Below, in pieces: positions 1-6,259 of a stretch of 10,073 nt of DNA. This DNA comes from Marinilabilia sp. UBA5340 (GTDB lineage Bacteria > Bacteroidota > Bacteroidia > Bacteroidales > Marinilabiliaceae): contig DHQK01000096.1 in the NCBI GenBank assembly GCA_002411085.1, positions 39,932 through 50,004 of the forward strand, written 5' to 3'. Positions within the stretch are counted from its first letter, which is position 1. Each line of letters opens with the position of its first letter. A program made the position numbers and the translations under genes. The notes beneath the pieces are model-generated. The model did not search any database and was not told where the DNA came from. It worked only from the letters and a program-made list of their open reading frames with translations.

Positions 1-61
1 AGGTTAAGGCTGAGAAATGAGTTAAAATCAATCCTCTTTATCTTAACCTCAACCTTAGCCT
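1..61. repeat. Imperfect inverted repeat downstream of nth
   Basis: AGGTTAAG at 1-8 is the exact reverse complement of CTTAACCT at 42-49. The longer segment 1-14 also pairs with 48-61 with two mismatches, so two alternative folds are possible. It lies just downstream of the nth stop codon and could mark the 3' end of that transcript, but there is no clean T-run, so I do not call it a terminator. It may also be a degenerate family of CCTTAG/CCTCAA-like short repeats cut by the window edge. Confidence 0.35.
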
Positions 62-77
62 GTAATCAAAGATACAT

Positions 78-734
78 CTATTCGATTTCCTTTGCAGCAT
101 TGTTTTTCAAATAATATTTACACCACATTTTCAGACCACATTTTTCACATTTGGGTTTCCGGGCCAGACAAACATAGCGTCCATGCAGTATAAGCCAATG
201 ATGGGCAATGGGAAGCAATTCTTCCGGCAAATATTTGACCAGTTGCAGCTCAGCATCCAACGGGCTTTTGGCTTTTACCGTCAACCCGATTCTTTCGGAA
301 ACCCTGAAAACATGGGTATCAACAGCCATTGCAGGTTTCTTGTAAACCACAGAGGCAATTACATTAGCTGTTTTGCGTCCAACTCCGGGCAACTTCTGAA
401 GTTCTTTTACATCGTCGGGCACAACCCCGCCAAAATCATCCCGTAACATACGGGCCATACCCACCAGATGTTTACTCTTATTGTTTGGATAACTGCAACT
501 TCTGATTACTTCAAATACCTCCTCTTGTGTAGCTTCGGCCAACTCATTCTCGGTAGGCCATTGCTCAAACACCGATGGGGTAATCATATTCACCCTTTTG
601 TCGGTACATTGAGCCGACAAAATAACGGCAACCAGAAGCTCAAATGGATTGGAGTAATGAAGTTCGGTTTCGGCAACAGGCATATTTTCCTGAAACCAGG
701 CGATAACATTTTTATAACGTTCTTCTCTTTTCAC
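78..734 (-). CDS. nth: Endonuclease III (DNA glycosylase / AP lyase)
   Basis: Base-excision repair enzyme that removes oxidised pyrimidines from DNA and nicks the abasic site by beta-elimination. The 218-residue protein is full length for the family (E. coli Nth is 211). The helix-hairpin-helix LPGVGRKT lies at residues 115-122, with the Schiff-base lysine K121 and the catalytic aspartate D139 in AVDTHVFRV. The C-terminus holds the [4Fe-4S] ligands C189-X6-C196-X2-C199-X5-C205. The start is GTG at 734, because an in-frame TGA lies only two codons upstream and no ATG precedes the conserved domain. No Shine-Dalgarno site is visible. The gene is separated by 296 bp from the metal-transport operon upstream on the same strand, so it is probably transcribed separately. 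Identity is secure from the motifs. Confidence 0.97.
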   Translation of the reverse strand: MKREERYKNVIAWFQENMPVAETELHYSNPFELLVAVILSAQCTDKRVNMITPSVFEQWPTENELAEATQEEVFEVIRSCSYPNNKSKHLVGMARMLRDDFGGVVPDDVKELQKLPGVGRKTANVIASVVYKKPAMAVDTHVFRVSERIGLTVKAKSPLDAELQLVKYLPEELLPIAHHWLILHGRYVCLARKPKCEKCGLKMWCKYYLKNNAAKEIE

Positions 735-793
735 AATAGATCAATAGTTTTAAGATTTAAATATTGTCCGTCCATAAAGTACTACTTGCGGCG

Positions 794-856
794 TTACGCT
801 TGCTGCCAAAATACTCATCCCGAAGTGTCGGGACTGCGCTTTTGGCAGCTTCGTAA
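794..856. repeat. Nested palindromic element (REP/MITE-like hairpin)
   Basis: GCTGCCAAAA at 802-811 pairs perfectly with TTTTGGCAGC at 840-849. Beyond a 3/2-nt internal bulge the pairing continues, TTACG 794-798 with CGTAA 852-856. Inside the loop a second perfect hairpin forms, TCCCGA 818-823 with TCGGGA 828-833. This elaborate structure sits in the gap between the outer-membrane protein gene and nth and codes for nothing recognisable. It could be a dispersed intergenic palindromic repeat, a structured RNA, or a transcript-end structure for the operon ending at 1031. The sequence alone does not decide. Confidence 0.6.
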
Positions 857-858
857 AC

Positions 859-880
859 CCCCGAAAAAACAAAATCGGGG
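859..880. repeat. Small hairpin beside the palindromic element
   Basis: CCCCGA at 859-864 pairs with TCGGGG at 875-880 around a 10-nt A-rich loop. On the minus strand it is followed by GTTTACG, only a weak U-tract, so it is at best a poor intrinsic terminator for the operon ending at 1031. It is only 3 nt from the larger palindrome and may belong to the same element. Confidence 0.4.
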
Positions 881-966
881 CAGGCTTTGCAATTGGCACT
901 TTCTGATCAGACACATGACTAAAAACCGACTTTACTTAATTTAAAGACAGGCTCTAAATAACTAAA

Positions 967-981
967 GGCAGAAGGCAGAAG
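967..981. repeat. Two-copy 7-nt tandem repeat (GGCAGAA)
   Basis: GGCAGAA occurs twice in direct tandem (967-973 and 974-980), followed by a further G. It lies in the noncoding gap downstream of the outer-membrane protein gene. It is too short to assign a role. Confidence 0.4.
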
Positions 982-1030
982 AAAAATAGTTAAAAGCCAT
1001 CTTTCAACATCCTGGAGAAGAGGCTCCTAC

Positions 1031-1795
1031 TTATAAAGCAAAGCGATAACTCAGTCCAAAGCCGGCAGACCAGTCAACAGCTCGTTCATTCAACCCAAAG
1101 CCGGTATAGCCATCCACTTGAAAATCGGAATTCAACAACCATGTTAAGCCCGCATTGCCATTATGCACAGGACCTGAATCTTCAGCCAGAAGGCCAAAAA
1201 CCTCCACAAATCCACCTATTGAGGTGGTAACAGGAACACCCAATGCCATTGAATACGGAAATGCTGCACCCTGGGCACTTCCATCAAAAGCAACACCAAT
1301 ATTTGCACCCAATCCAAGGTCTCCAAGCTCCCAGGCCATTGCTCCCAGAATACCGCTCTGCCATGCTTCCGGCTGAAATACAGATGAACCGGTAAAATCA
1401 GGCACCAGTGTATTTAAAACAGCCATTTCAGGAAGTAAGCCAGATTGCTCAAACAATTCATACTTAAAGCCAAACGACAAAGGCTCAAATCCTGATTCAG
1501 TATTGCCCGCAACTGAAAAAGAGGAATAACCAAAGCCGAACCGAAACTCCATTGCATCCTTCAAGCCAAAGCGCAGCAATGTCGAATTAAAATTCCTGTA
1601 AATTGACTTTATTGCATTTATCTCAACACTTTCGTAATGGAAGCCCGATTCAACCTGCATCATTCCCGGCTCTACGGAGATTGTTGACTCCGTCATGTCA
1701 GGGCGGTCAGTCACCAAAGGTATCTTTTCCTGAGACTTACCAGTTGTAGCAAATATTAATCCTATGAAGATCAGTAGTAATCTCATATTCTCCAT
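1031..1795 (-). CDS. Putative outer-membrane beta-barrel protein (MetA/phenol-degradation 'transporter' family)
   Basis: Predicted exported beta-barrel of 254 residues. A Sec signal peptide (residues 4 to about 21, LLLIFIGLIFATTG core, then KSQEK) is followed by TDRPDMTESTISVEPG, the N-terminal signature of the family annotated as transporter or MetA-pathway of phenol degradation. The rest is alternating beta strands rich in Gly and aromatics (FRFGFGYSSF, LGLGANIGVAF, WSAGFGLSYRF), ending with an aromatic residue near the C-terminus as outer-membrane barrels do. The ATG at 1795 is 2 bp after the ZIP stop. Met4 at 1786 is an alternative start with GGAG close by, and also gives a good signal peptide. 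As the last gene of the MntR-ZIP operon it may help metals cross the outer membrane. That role is inferred from position only, since the family has no proven substrate. Confidence 0.75.
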   Translation of the reverse strand: MENMRLLLIFIGLIFATTGKSQEKIPLVTDRPDMTESTISVEPGMMQVESGFHYESVEINAIKSIYRNFNSTLLRFGLKDAMEFRFGFGYSSFSVAGNTESGFEPLSFGFKYELFEQSGLLPEMAVLNTLVPDFTGSSVFQPEAWQSGILGAMAWELGDLGLGANIGVAFDGSAQGAAFPYSMALGVPVTTSIGGFVEVFGLLAEDSGPVHNGNAGLTWLLNSDFQVDGYTGFGLNERAVDWSAGFGLSYRFAL

Positions 1796-1797
1796 AA

Positions 1798-2613
1798 TTA
1801 AATAAACATTAAAAGACTAACAGCCATAACGCCCATCCCGGCAATTAGCCCGTAAATAGACAAATGGTGTTCCCCATATTCCTGAGCTGCAGGCAATAGC
1901 TCATCAATACTGATAAAAACCATAATCCCGGCCACCGCAGCAAACACAATTCCAAAAACTAAAGGGCTCATAAACTGTATCAGCAACAGGTACCCGATAA
2001 TGGCTCCAATCGGCTCGGACAAGCCGGACAAAAAACTCAATGTAAAAGCTTTTTTCTTGTCGCCGGTTGCATAAAAGACGGGTACTGAAACAGCAATACC
2101 TTCCGGGATATTGTGTATTGCAATAGCAACGGCAATGGCAATACCCAGATTAGGATCGTTCATGGCCGCCGTAAAAGTCGCCAGTCCTTCGGGGAAATTG
2201 TGTATCCCAATGGCCAGCGCAGTGAATCCGCCCATACGCATCAGACGACGATCTTTATTTTGTTTTTGTTGTTTTTCATCCATATTCTCAATCATCTCCA
2301 TTTCATGAGGGTTTTCTCCTTTAGGGATAAAACGGTCAATGAGTGCAATAAAAACGATCCCCAGAAAAAAGGCCCCTACGGTCAACCAGGTTCCCGGTTC
2401 ATTTCCTATTGCCTCTGTCAGAGAATCTTTAGCTTTCACAAAAATCTCCACAAATGAGACATAGATCATAACTCCGGCAGAGAACCCCAGACTAATGGAC
2501 AAAAAACGCGTATTGGTTCTTTTAGCGAAAAAAGCCATCGCACTGCCAATCCCTGTAGATAAACCAGCAAATAGAGTTAGCCCAAAGGCCAGCCATAAAC
2601 TATTCCATTCCAT
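1798..2613 (-). CDS. ZIP-family divalent metal transporter (ZupT-like)
   Basis: Inner-membrane importer of divalent metals such as Zn, Fe or Mn. The 271-residue protein has about eight hydrophobic segments. The two signature metal-site helices are present: HNFPEGLATF at residues 138-147 and HNIPEGIAVS at 167-176, with the His and Glu ligands intact. A charged Met/Glu/Lys-rich cytoplasmic loop (about 97-127) lies between TM3 and TM4, and SGLSEPIGA at 196-204 matches the ZupT/GufA-type subfamily. The start at 2613 has an AGGA site 5 nt upstream that overlaps the regulator's stop codon region, which suggests coupled translation. It is 9 bp from the MntR-type regulator and 2 bp from the barrel gene, so this is a regulated metal-uptake operon. 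Which metal is carried cannot be read from the sequence. Confidence 0.93.
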   Translation of the reverse strand: MEWNSLWLAFGLTLFAGLSTGIGSAMAFFAKRTNTRFLSISLGFSAGVMIYVSFVEIFVKAKDSLTEAIGNEPGTWLTVGAFFLGIVFIALIDRFIPKGENPHEMEMIENMDEKQQKQNKDRRLMRMGGFTALAIGIHNFPEGLATFTAAMNDPNLGIAIAVAIAIHNIPEGIAVSVPVFYATGDKKKAFTLSFLSGLSEPIGAIIGYLLLIQFMSPLVFGIVFAAVAGIMVFISIDELLPAAQEYGEHHLSIYGLIAGMGVMAVSLLMFI

Positions 2614-2622
2614 ATTATTCCT

Positions 2623-3285
2623 TTAATTTTTTTTTACACAAAAAATATTCTCCGCCAGTTTTCCTGATATTAGCACTTCCCTGCCATCCGAAAACCGAAC
2701 CTCTAAACTTCCATCAAAATCAAATATCTTCAAGACCTTTAATGTCATTCCACTTTCCAACCCAAAACGATCATACATTTCGGAAGTTTCTGAATTCCTG
2801 TAGCGCAGCTTTTTAACTACCCATTCCTCGTTTTCACCAACATCTGTTAATACCTTTACGCCCTTCTCGGAAGGAATTTCACCTCCATTCCCGGGAATGG
2901 GATCACCATGTGGATCAAAATCCGGATTTCCCAAAAAATGGCTGATATGTTCAATCAATTCATCCGAAGTATGGTGTTCCAGTTTTTCTGCTTCCTCGTG
3001 TACACTCATCAAGTCCATTCCCAGCACCTGATGCAAAAAAAGCTCCCACAAACGATGCTTGCGAATTACTTTTAACGCCAGTTTTTGCCCTTGCTTTGAA
3101 AGCACAAGCGCTTGATAAGGCCGGTAATCCAACCACCCCTTTTTACCCAGCTTTCGGGCCATATCGGTAACGGCGGCACCGGAAACCCCAAGACGTTCAG
3201 CAAGAACACTACTGGTAACCGGATTGGGAGACTCCTGAGTGAGCAGGAAAACATTTTTCAAAAAATTATCAACTGAAACCGACAT
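2623..3285 (-). CDS. DtxR/MntR-family metal-dependent transcriptional repressor
   Basis: Metal-sensing DNA-binding regulator, 220 residues. The N-terminal winged helix-turn-helix (about 5-65) includes SSVLAERLGVSGAAVTDM. The dimerisation and metal domain (about 66-135) carries H77 and the E100-x2-E103-H104 cluster in HEEAEKLEHH, and a C-terminal FeoA/SH3-like domain spans about 145-217. The position that is Cys in DtxR (C102) is Glu here (E100), as in the Mn-responsive MntR group. The usual N-terminal ligands (Asp8 and Glu11 in Bacillus MntR) align with N7 and K10, so that site is altered. DPHGDPIP at about 134-141 is typical of three-domain members. It is first in an operon with a ZIP transporter, so it probably represses that operon when metal is plentiful. 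Mn versus Fe specificity remains open. Confidence 0.94.
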   Translation of the reverse strand: MSVSVDNFLKNVFLLTQESPNPVTSSVLAERLGVSGAAVTDMARKLGKKGWLDYRPYQALVLSKQGQKLALKVIRKHRLWELFLHQVLGMDLMSVHEEAEKLEHHTSDELIEHISHFLGNPDFDPHGDPIPGNGGEIPSEKGVKVLTDVGENEEWVVKKLRYRNSETSEMYDRFGLESGMTLKVLKIFDFDGSLEVRFSDGREVLISGKLAENIFCVKKN

Positions 3286-3305
3286 TTATTAAAGTTATTT
3301 AAAAA

Positions 3306-3337
3306 CAAAATTAAGCAACCTTAAAACAAAAAGCAAA
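3306..3337 (-). promoter_or_regulatory. Bacteroidota-type promoter of the metal operon
   Basis: On the minus strand, TTTG (3337-3334), a 20-nt spacer and TAATTTTG (3313-3306) match the -33/-7 consensus of the Bacteroidota primary sigma factor. Transcription would begin near 3300, about 15 nt before the regulator's ATG at 3285. The same spacing recurs in the peroxiredoxin promoter at 4721-4752. Confidence 0.55.
3311..3324. promoter_or_regulatory. Candidate operator for the MntR/DtxR-type regulator
   Basis: TTAAG-CAAC-CTTAA is a perfect 5-bp inverted repeat with a 4-nt spacer that overlaps the -7 element of the promoter at 3306-3337. Its layout resembles DtxR/IdeR-type boxes (TTAGGTTAGCCTAA core). 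Binding there would block the promoter, fitting autorepression of the regulator-ZIP-barrel operon. Assignment is by position and symmetry only. Confidence 0.35.
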
Positions 3338-3527
3338 CACACTTCAAAATTGTTCACAAATCCTTAACAAACCTTTCAGTGCCATCTTTTGTTTTTACCA
3401 TAGAAAAGCAGCATTTTTACAAAGCCAAATATGCCCTGCAACAAAAAAGAACACGTAAATTGGCAAAAAATCAATCCATAAATTTACCCGTTGGAAAAAC
3501 AAGTATTATTAACATAAATCAATTAAG

Positions 3528-4685
3528 ATGAAATCAAATATGATAACATTGCTGTTGATCTTTTTAGCAACAGTTGGAGTAACAGCTCAGGAAGATTACA
3601 AAGAAAAGAGAGATATAAAGGAAACATACATCAACAATGAGTTCCATGAGGTTCAGAAGGTTTCATCAGCGAATTTTGAGACAGGTCAGAAACCCAAAAA
3701 TATCATTCTAATGATTGGAGACGGCATGGGCACGGCTCAACTGTTTGCAACTTATACAGCCAACGGGGGTACATTAAACATCACCAACATGCCTTTTTCG
3801 GGATTCGTCACTACGCAAAGCGCTGATGATTACACCACAGATTCTGCAGCAGGTGGAACAGCTTTATCAACAGGACAAAGAACATACAATGGAGCCATTG
3901 CAATAGACGTCAACAAAAAGCCGATCCCCACAATTCTGGAAATTGCAGAAAAATACGGAAAGGCCACCGGACTTGTATCTTCATCAGCCATCACTCATGC
4001 CACACCGGCCTCATTTATTGCACACAACGAATCAAGAAACAACTACGAAGCAATTGCCGCAGACTTTCTGAAAACCGATATTGATATTTTTATTGGTGGT
4101 GGCAAGGAGTTCTTCGAAAAACGCGAAGACGGAAGAAATTTACTTGAGGAGCTGAAAGCAAAAAACTATCAGATCTTTGATTCCATCAGCGAAGCACATG
4201 GTTCAGAAGAACCACCATTGGCTATACTGACTGCCCCCAAACACAATTCAACCTGGCCCGAACGGGGGGAGTTGATTCCACAAGGAACAGCAAAAGCGAT
4301 CAACGTACTCAGGCAGGACAAGGACGGTTTTTTCCTTATGGTAGAAGGATCCCAGATTGATTGGGGTGGTCATGCAAACAACACGGCGTATATCGTAAAA
4401 GAAGCGCTGGATTTTGATAAAGCCGTGGGGGTAGCTTTACAAATGGCAGCCAAAGACAATGAAACCTTAATCATCGTAACAGCGGATCACGAAACCGGAG
4501 GAATGTCTATTGACGGCGGCAATTTCGAGAAAGGAGAGGTTCATGCCAAATATACTACCGGAGGACACTCAGCTGTCATGGTACCTGTATTTGCTTATGG
4601 ACCGGGGGCTGAGCACTTCACAGGAGTAATGAGAAATACCGACATTTTCCATAAAATGATGACTCTGTTTGAATTTCAGAAGTAG
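3528..4685 (+). CDS. Exported alkaline phosphatase (PhoA type)
   Basis: Periplasmic phosphomonoesterase that releases phosphate from organic esters. The 385-residue precursor has a Sec signal peptide (about 1-20, ending VTAQ). The full metal and catalytic set is visible: D65 in MIGDGMG, nucleophile S106 in TDSAAGG, T159 in THATP, E273, D278 and H282 in EGSQIDWGGH, D320-H321 in TADHETGG, and H347 in TTGGHS. These align with the two-Zn/one-Mg centre of E. coli PhoA. The positions equal to PhoA D153 and K328 are His157 and Trp279, the combination known from the Antarctic TAB5 enzyme. No Shine-Dalgarno site is seen. It is divergent from the metal regulator across 242 bp. There is no clear Pho box and no clear terminator before the next promoter. 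Confidence 0.96.
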   Translation: MKSNMITLLLIFLATVGVTAQEDYKEKRDIKETYINNEFHEVQKVSSANFETGQKPKNIILMIGDGMGTAQLFATYTANGGTLNITNMPFSGFVTTQSADDYTTDSAAGGTALSTGQRTYNGAIAIDVNKKPIPTILEIAEKYGKATGLVSSSAITHATPASFIAHNESRNNYEAIAADFLKTDIDIFIGGGKEFFEKREDGRNLLEELKAKNYQIFDSISEAHGSEEPPLAILTAPKHNSTWPERGELIPQGTAKAINVLRQDKDGFFLMVEGSQIDWGGHANNTAYIVKEALDFDKAVGVALQMAAKDNETLIIVTADHETGGMSIDGGNFEKGEVHAKYTTGGHSAVMVPVFAYGPGAEHFTGVMRNTDIFHKMMTLFEFQK

Positions 4686-4720
4686 TATTACTTTGGTCTA
4701 TACTTCATCGAAACAATCGA

Positions 4721-4752
4721 TTTGATAGTGAACTTTTGTTCGCATACATTTG
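4721..4752 (+). promoter_or_regulatory. Promoter of the peroxiredoxin gene
   Basis: TTTG at 4721-4724, a 20-nt spacer and TACATTTG at 4745-4752 fit the Bacteroidota promoter consensus very well. Transcription should start near 4759, giving a 5' UTR of roughly 45 nt before the ATG at 4803. This rules out a longer reading of the peroxiredoxin from 4722, which would begin inside the -33 element. Confidence 0.65.
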
Positions 4753-4802
4753 TTTCATCAATTACTTACAAAAGTTATTCAAAAACCCATAAAAGTAAAA
4801 CG

Positions 4803-5471
4803 ATGGAAAATCAAGAAGTACAACAAGAAGTTTATTCAATGCCCCGTATTGGGGATCAGGCACCTGATTTCACAGCCACTACCACCAAGGGCCAGATTAC
4901 TCTTTCAGACTTCGCCAAAGACAAGTGGATTGTGTTTTTCTCACATCCTGCCGACTTTACCCCGGTGTGTACTACCGAAATGAGCGGTTTTGCACTACGC
5001 AAAAAAGAATTTGACGATCTGAATACCGAATTACTTGGTTTGAGCATTGACAGTATTCACGCCCACCTGGGATGGGTATCCAATGTGAAAGAAAAAACCG
5101 ATGTTTATTTCGATTTCCCAATTATTGCCGATCTGGATATGTCAGTATCGAAAAAGTATGGCATGCTGCAACCCAATGAAGCCGAGACTGCAGCTGTCCG
5201 AGCTGTTTTCTTTATCGATCCTAAAAAGAAGATTCGCCTCGTTATGTATTATCCACTAAACGTAGGACGTAACATGGACGAAATCCTGAGAGCATTGAAG
5301 GCACTTCAGGTTTCCGATCAGCACAAAGTAGCCCTTCCACTTGACTGGAAACCCGGCGACCAAGTGATTGTTCCCCCTCCCAAAACGCTGGAAGAGATGG
5401 ACAAGCGCAATAAGGAAACCGGAATTGATCGGATTGACTTTTACCTGTCCAAAAAAGACCTGAAAGTCTGA
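4803..5471 (+). CDS. 1-Cys peroxiredoxin (Prx6 family)
   Basis: Thiol peroxidase that reduces hydrogen peroxide and organic hydroperoxides in the cytoplasm. From ATG 4803 the protein has 222 residues, the normal Prx6 length. The active-site motif P49-x3-T53-x2-C56 lies in HPADFTPVCTTE, followed by E59, with the conserved arginine at about R133 (AAVRAVFFID). C56 is the only cysteine, so there is no resolving Cys and it must be recycled by an external thiol. The C-terminal extension (about 165-222, including PLDWKPGDQVIVPPP) is the Prx6/AhpE-like dimer arm. The reading frame is open back to 4722, but that part overlaps the promoter and lacks family similarity. A strong promoter precedes it and an intrinsic terminator follows 44 bp downstream, so it is monocistronic. 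Confidence 0.96.
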   Translation: MENQEVQQEVYSMPRIGDQAPDFTATTTKGQITLSDFAKDKWIVFFSHPADFTPVCTTEMSGFALRKKEFDDLNTELLGLSIDSIHAHLGWVSNVKEKTDVYFDFPIIADLDMSVSKKYGMLQPNEAETAAVRAVFFIDPKKKIRLVMYYPLNVGRNMDEILRALKALQVSDQHKVALPLDWKPGDQVIVPPPKTLEEMDKRNKETGIDRIDFYLSKKDLKV

Positions 5472-5514
5472 CAAAAAAAATACCATGACATCATAGCCAA
5501 TTTTTAAATTCCAT

Positions 5515-5546
5515 AACCGGGGCAATAATCTTGCTCCGGTTTTTTT
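5515..5546 (+). terminator. Intrinsic terminator of the peroxiredoxin gene
   Basis: A 10-bp stem (5515-5524 with 5532-5541, one G-U pair) closes a 7-nt loop and is followed by further Ts to 5546. It lies 44 bp after the stop codon and before the nitroreductase gene. Confidence 0.85.
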
Positions 5547-5614
5547 ATTTTTACCTGCATTAAACGATAAACGAATATTTTCATCCAATATAAAAATCAA
5601 CAAACAATACAATT

Positions 5615-6259
5615 ATGAAAAATCTAAAACTATTCTTGCTTTTGACCTTCATCGGAATTGCCGGCATTACAAATGGTCAAAACATCGATCTACCGGCTCC
5701 CGACAAATCCGGAGGTATACCGCTGATGCAGGCACTAAATGAAAGAAGCAGCAGCCGCGAATTCAGCTCGCGGGAATTAAGCAAACAGCAACTTTCGAAT
5801 CTTTGCTGGGCTGCCTGGGGCTACAACCGTAAGGATATAAAAAAGAGAACAGCACCCTCCTCCATGAACAAACAGGAGATGGAATTGTACGTGGTGCTTC
5901 AGGAAGGAGCTTATTTATACAATGCTGAAGATCACAAATTAGAATTGATTAAAGAAGGAGATCTCAGAGCTTTTTGCGGAAAACAGGATTTTGTAGCTCA
6001 GGCACCGGTCAACTTTATTTATGTGGCAAACATGAAAAAAGCAGATGTTGACGATCCTAAAAACATTACTCCAGAACACATCGCAACTTCACATGCCAAT
6101 ACAGGTTTCATTGCACAAAACACCTATCTGGCATGTGCATCCGAAGGGCTTGTTTGCGTGGTAAGGGCATGGATTGACAAGGAAGCCCTTGAACAAAAAA
6201 TGGGGCTATCACCATTGCACAAAGTCATTTTGGGACACACTATTGGCTATTCAAAATAA
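5615..6259 (+). CDS. Exported nitroreductase-family protein (SagB/ThcOx-like)
   Basis: Predicted FMN-dependent oxidoreductase of 214 residues with an N-terminal Sec signal peptide (about 1-21, hydrophobic FLLLTFIGIAGI then TNGQ). There is no lipobox Cys. Family marks are ERSSSREFSSRELS at 43-56 (Arg residues that bind FMN phosphate), LCWAAWGYNR at 63-72, RTAPSSMNKQEMELYV at 78-93, and a C-terminal GHTIGY. This arrangement matches the SagB-type branch, which oxidises small molecules or peptide rings, rather than classic NfsA/NfsB. The substrate is unknown. A periplasmic flavoprotein needs FMN outside the cytoplasm, which makes the location notable. The neighbours give no pathway clue. It lies 69 bp after the peroxiredoxin terminator and is convergent with the decayed kinase, with a shared terminator at 6293-6332. 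Confidence 0.88.
   Translation: MKNLKLFLLLTFIGIAGITNGQNIDLPAPDKSGGIPLMQALNERSSSREFSSRELSKQQLSNLCWAAWGYNRKDIKKRTAPSSMNKQEMELYVVLQEGAYLYNAEDHKLELIKEGDLRAFCGKQDFVAQAPVNFIYVANMKKADVDDPKNITPEHIATSHANTGFIAQNTYLACASEGLVCVVRAWIDKEALEQKMGLSPLHKVILGHTIGYSK

Noticed and set aside
468..944. 158-codon open frame on the plus strand over nth and the following gap
   Set aside because: It is antisense to the well-supported nth gene, shows no domain features, and its tail runs through the hairpin element.
3460..3486. Possible alkaline phosphatase promoter (TTG, 16 bp, TAAATTTA)
   Set aside because: The spacer is too short and the -7 box lacks the final G; not convincing next to the clear promoters in the window.
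4722..4802. 27-residue N-terminal extension of the peroxiredoxin
   Set aside because: It would begin inside the -33 promoter element with a TTG codon, and the family similarity starts only after the ATG at 4803.
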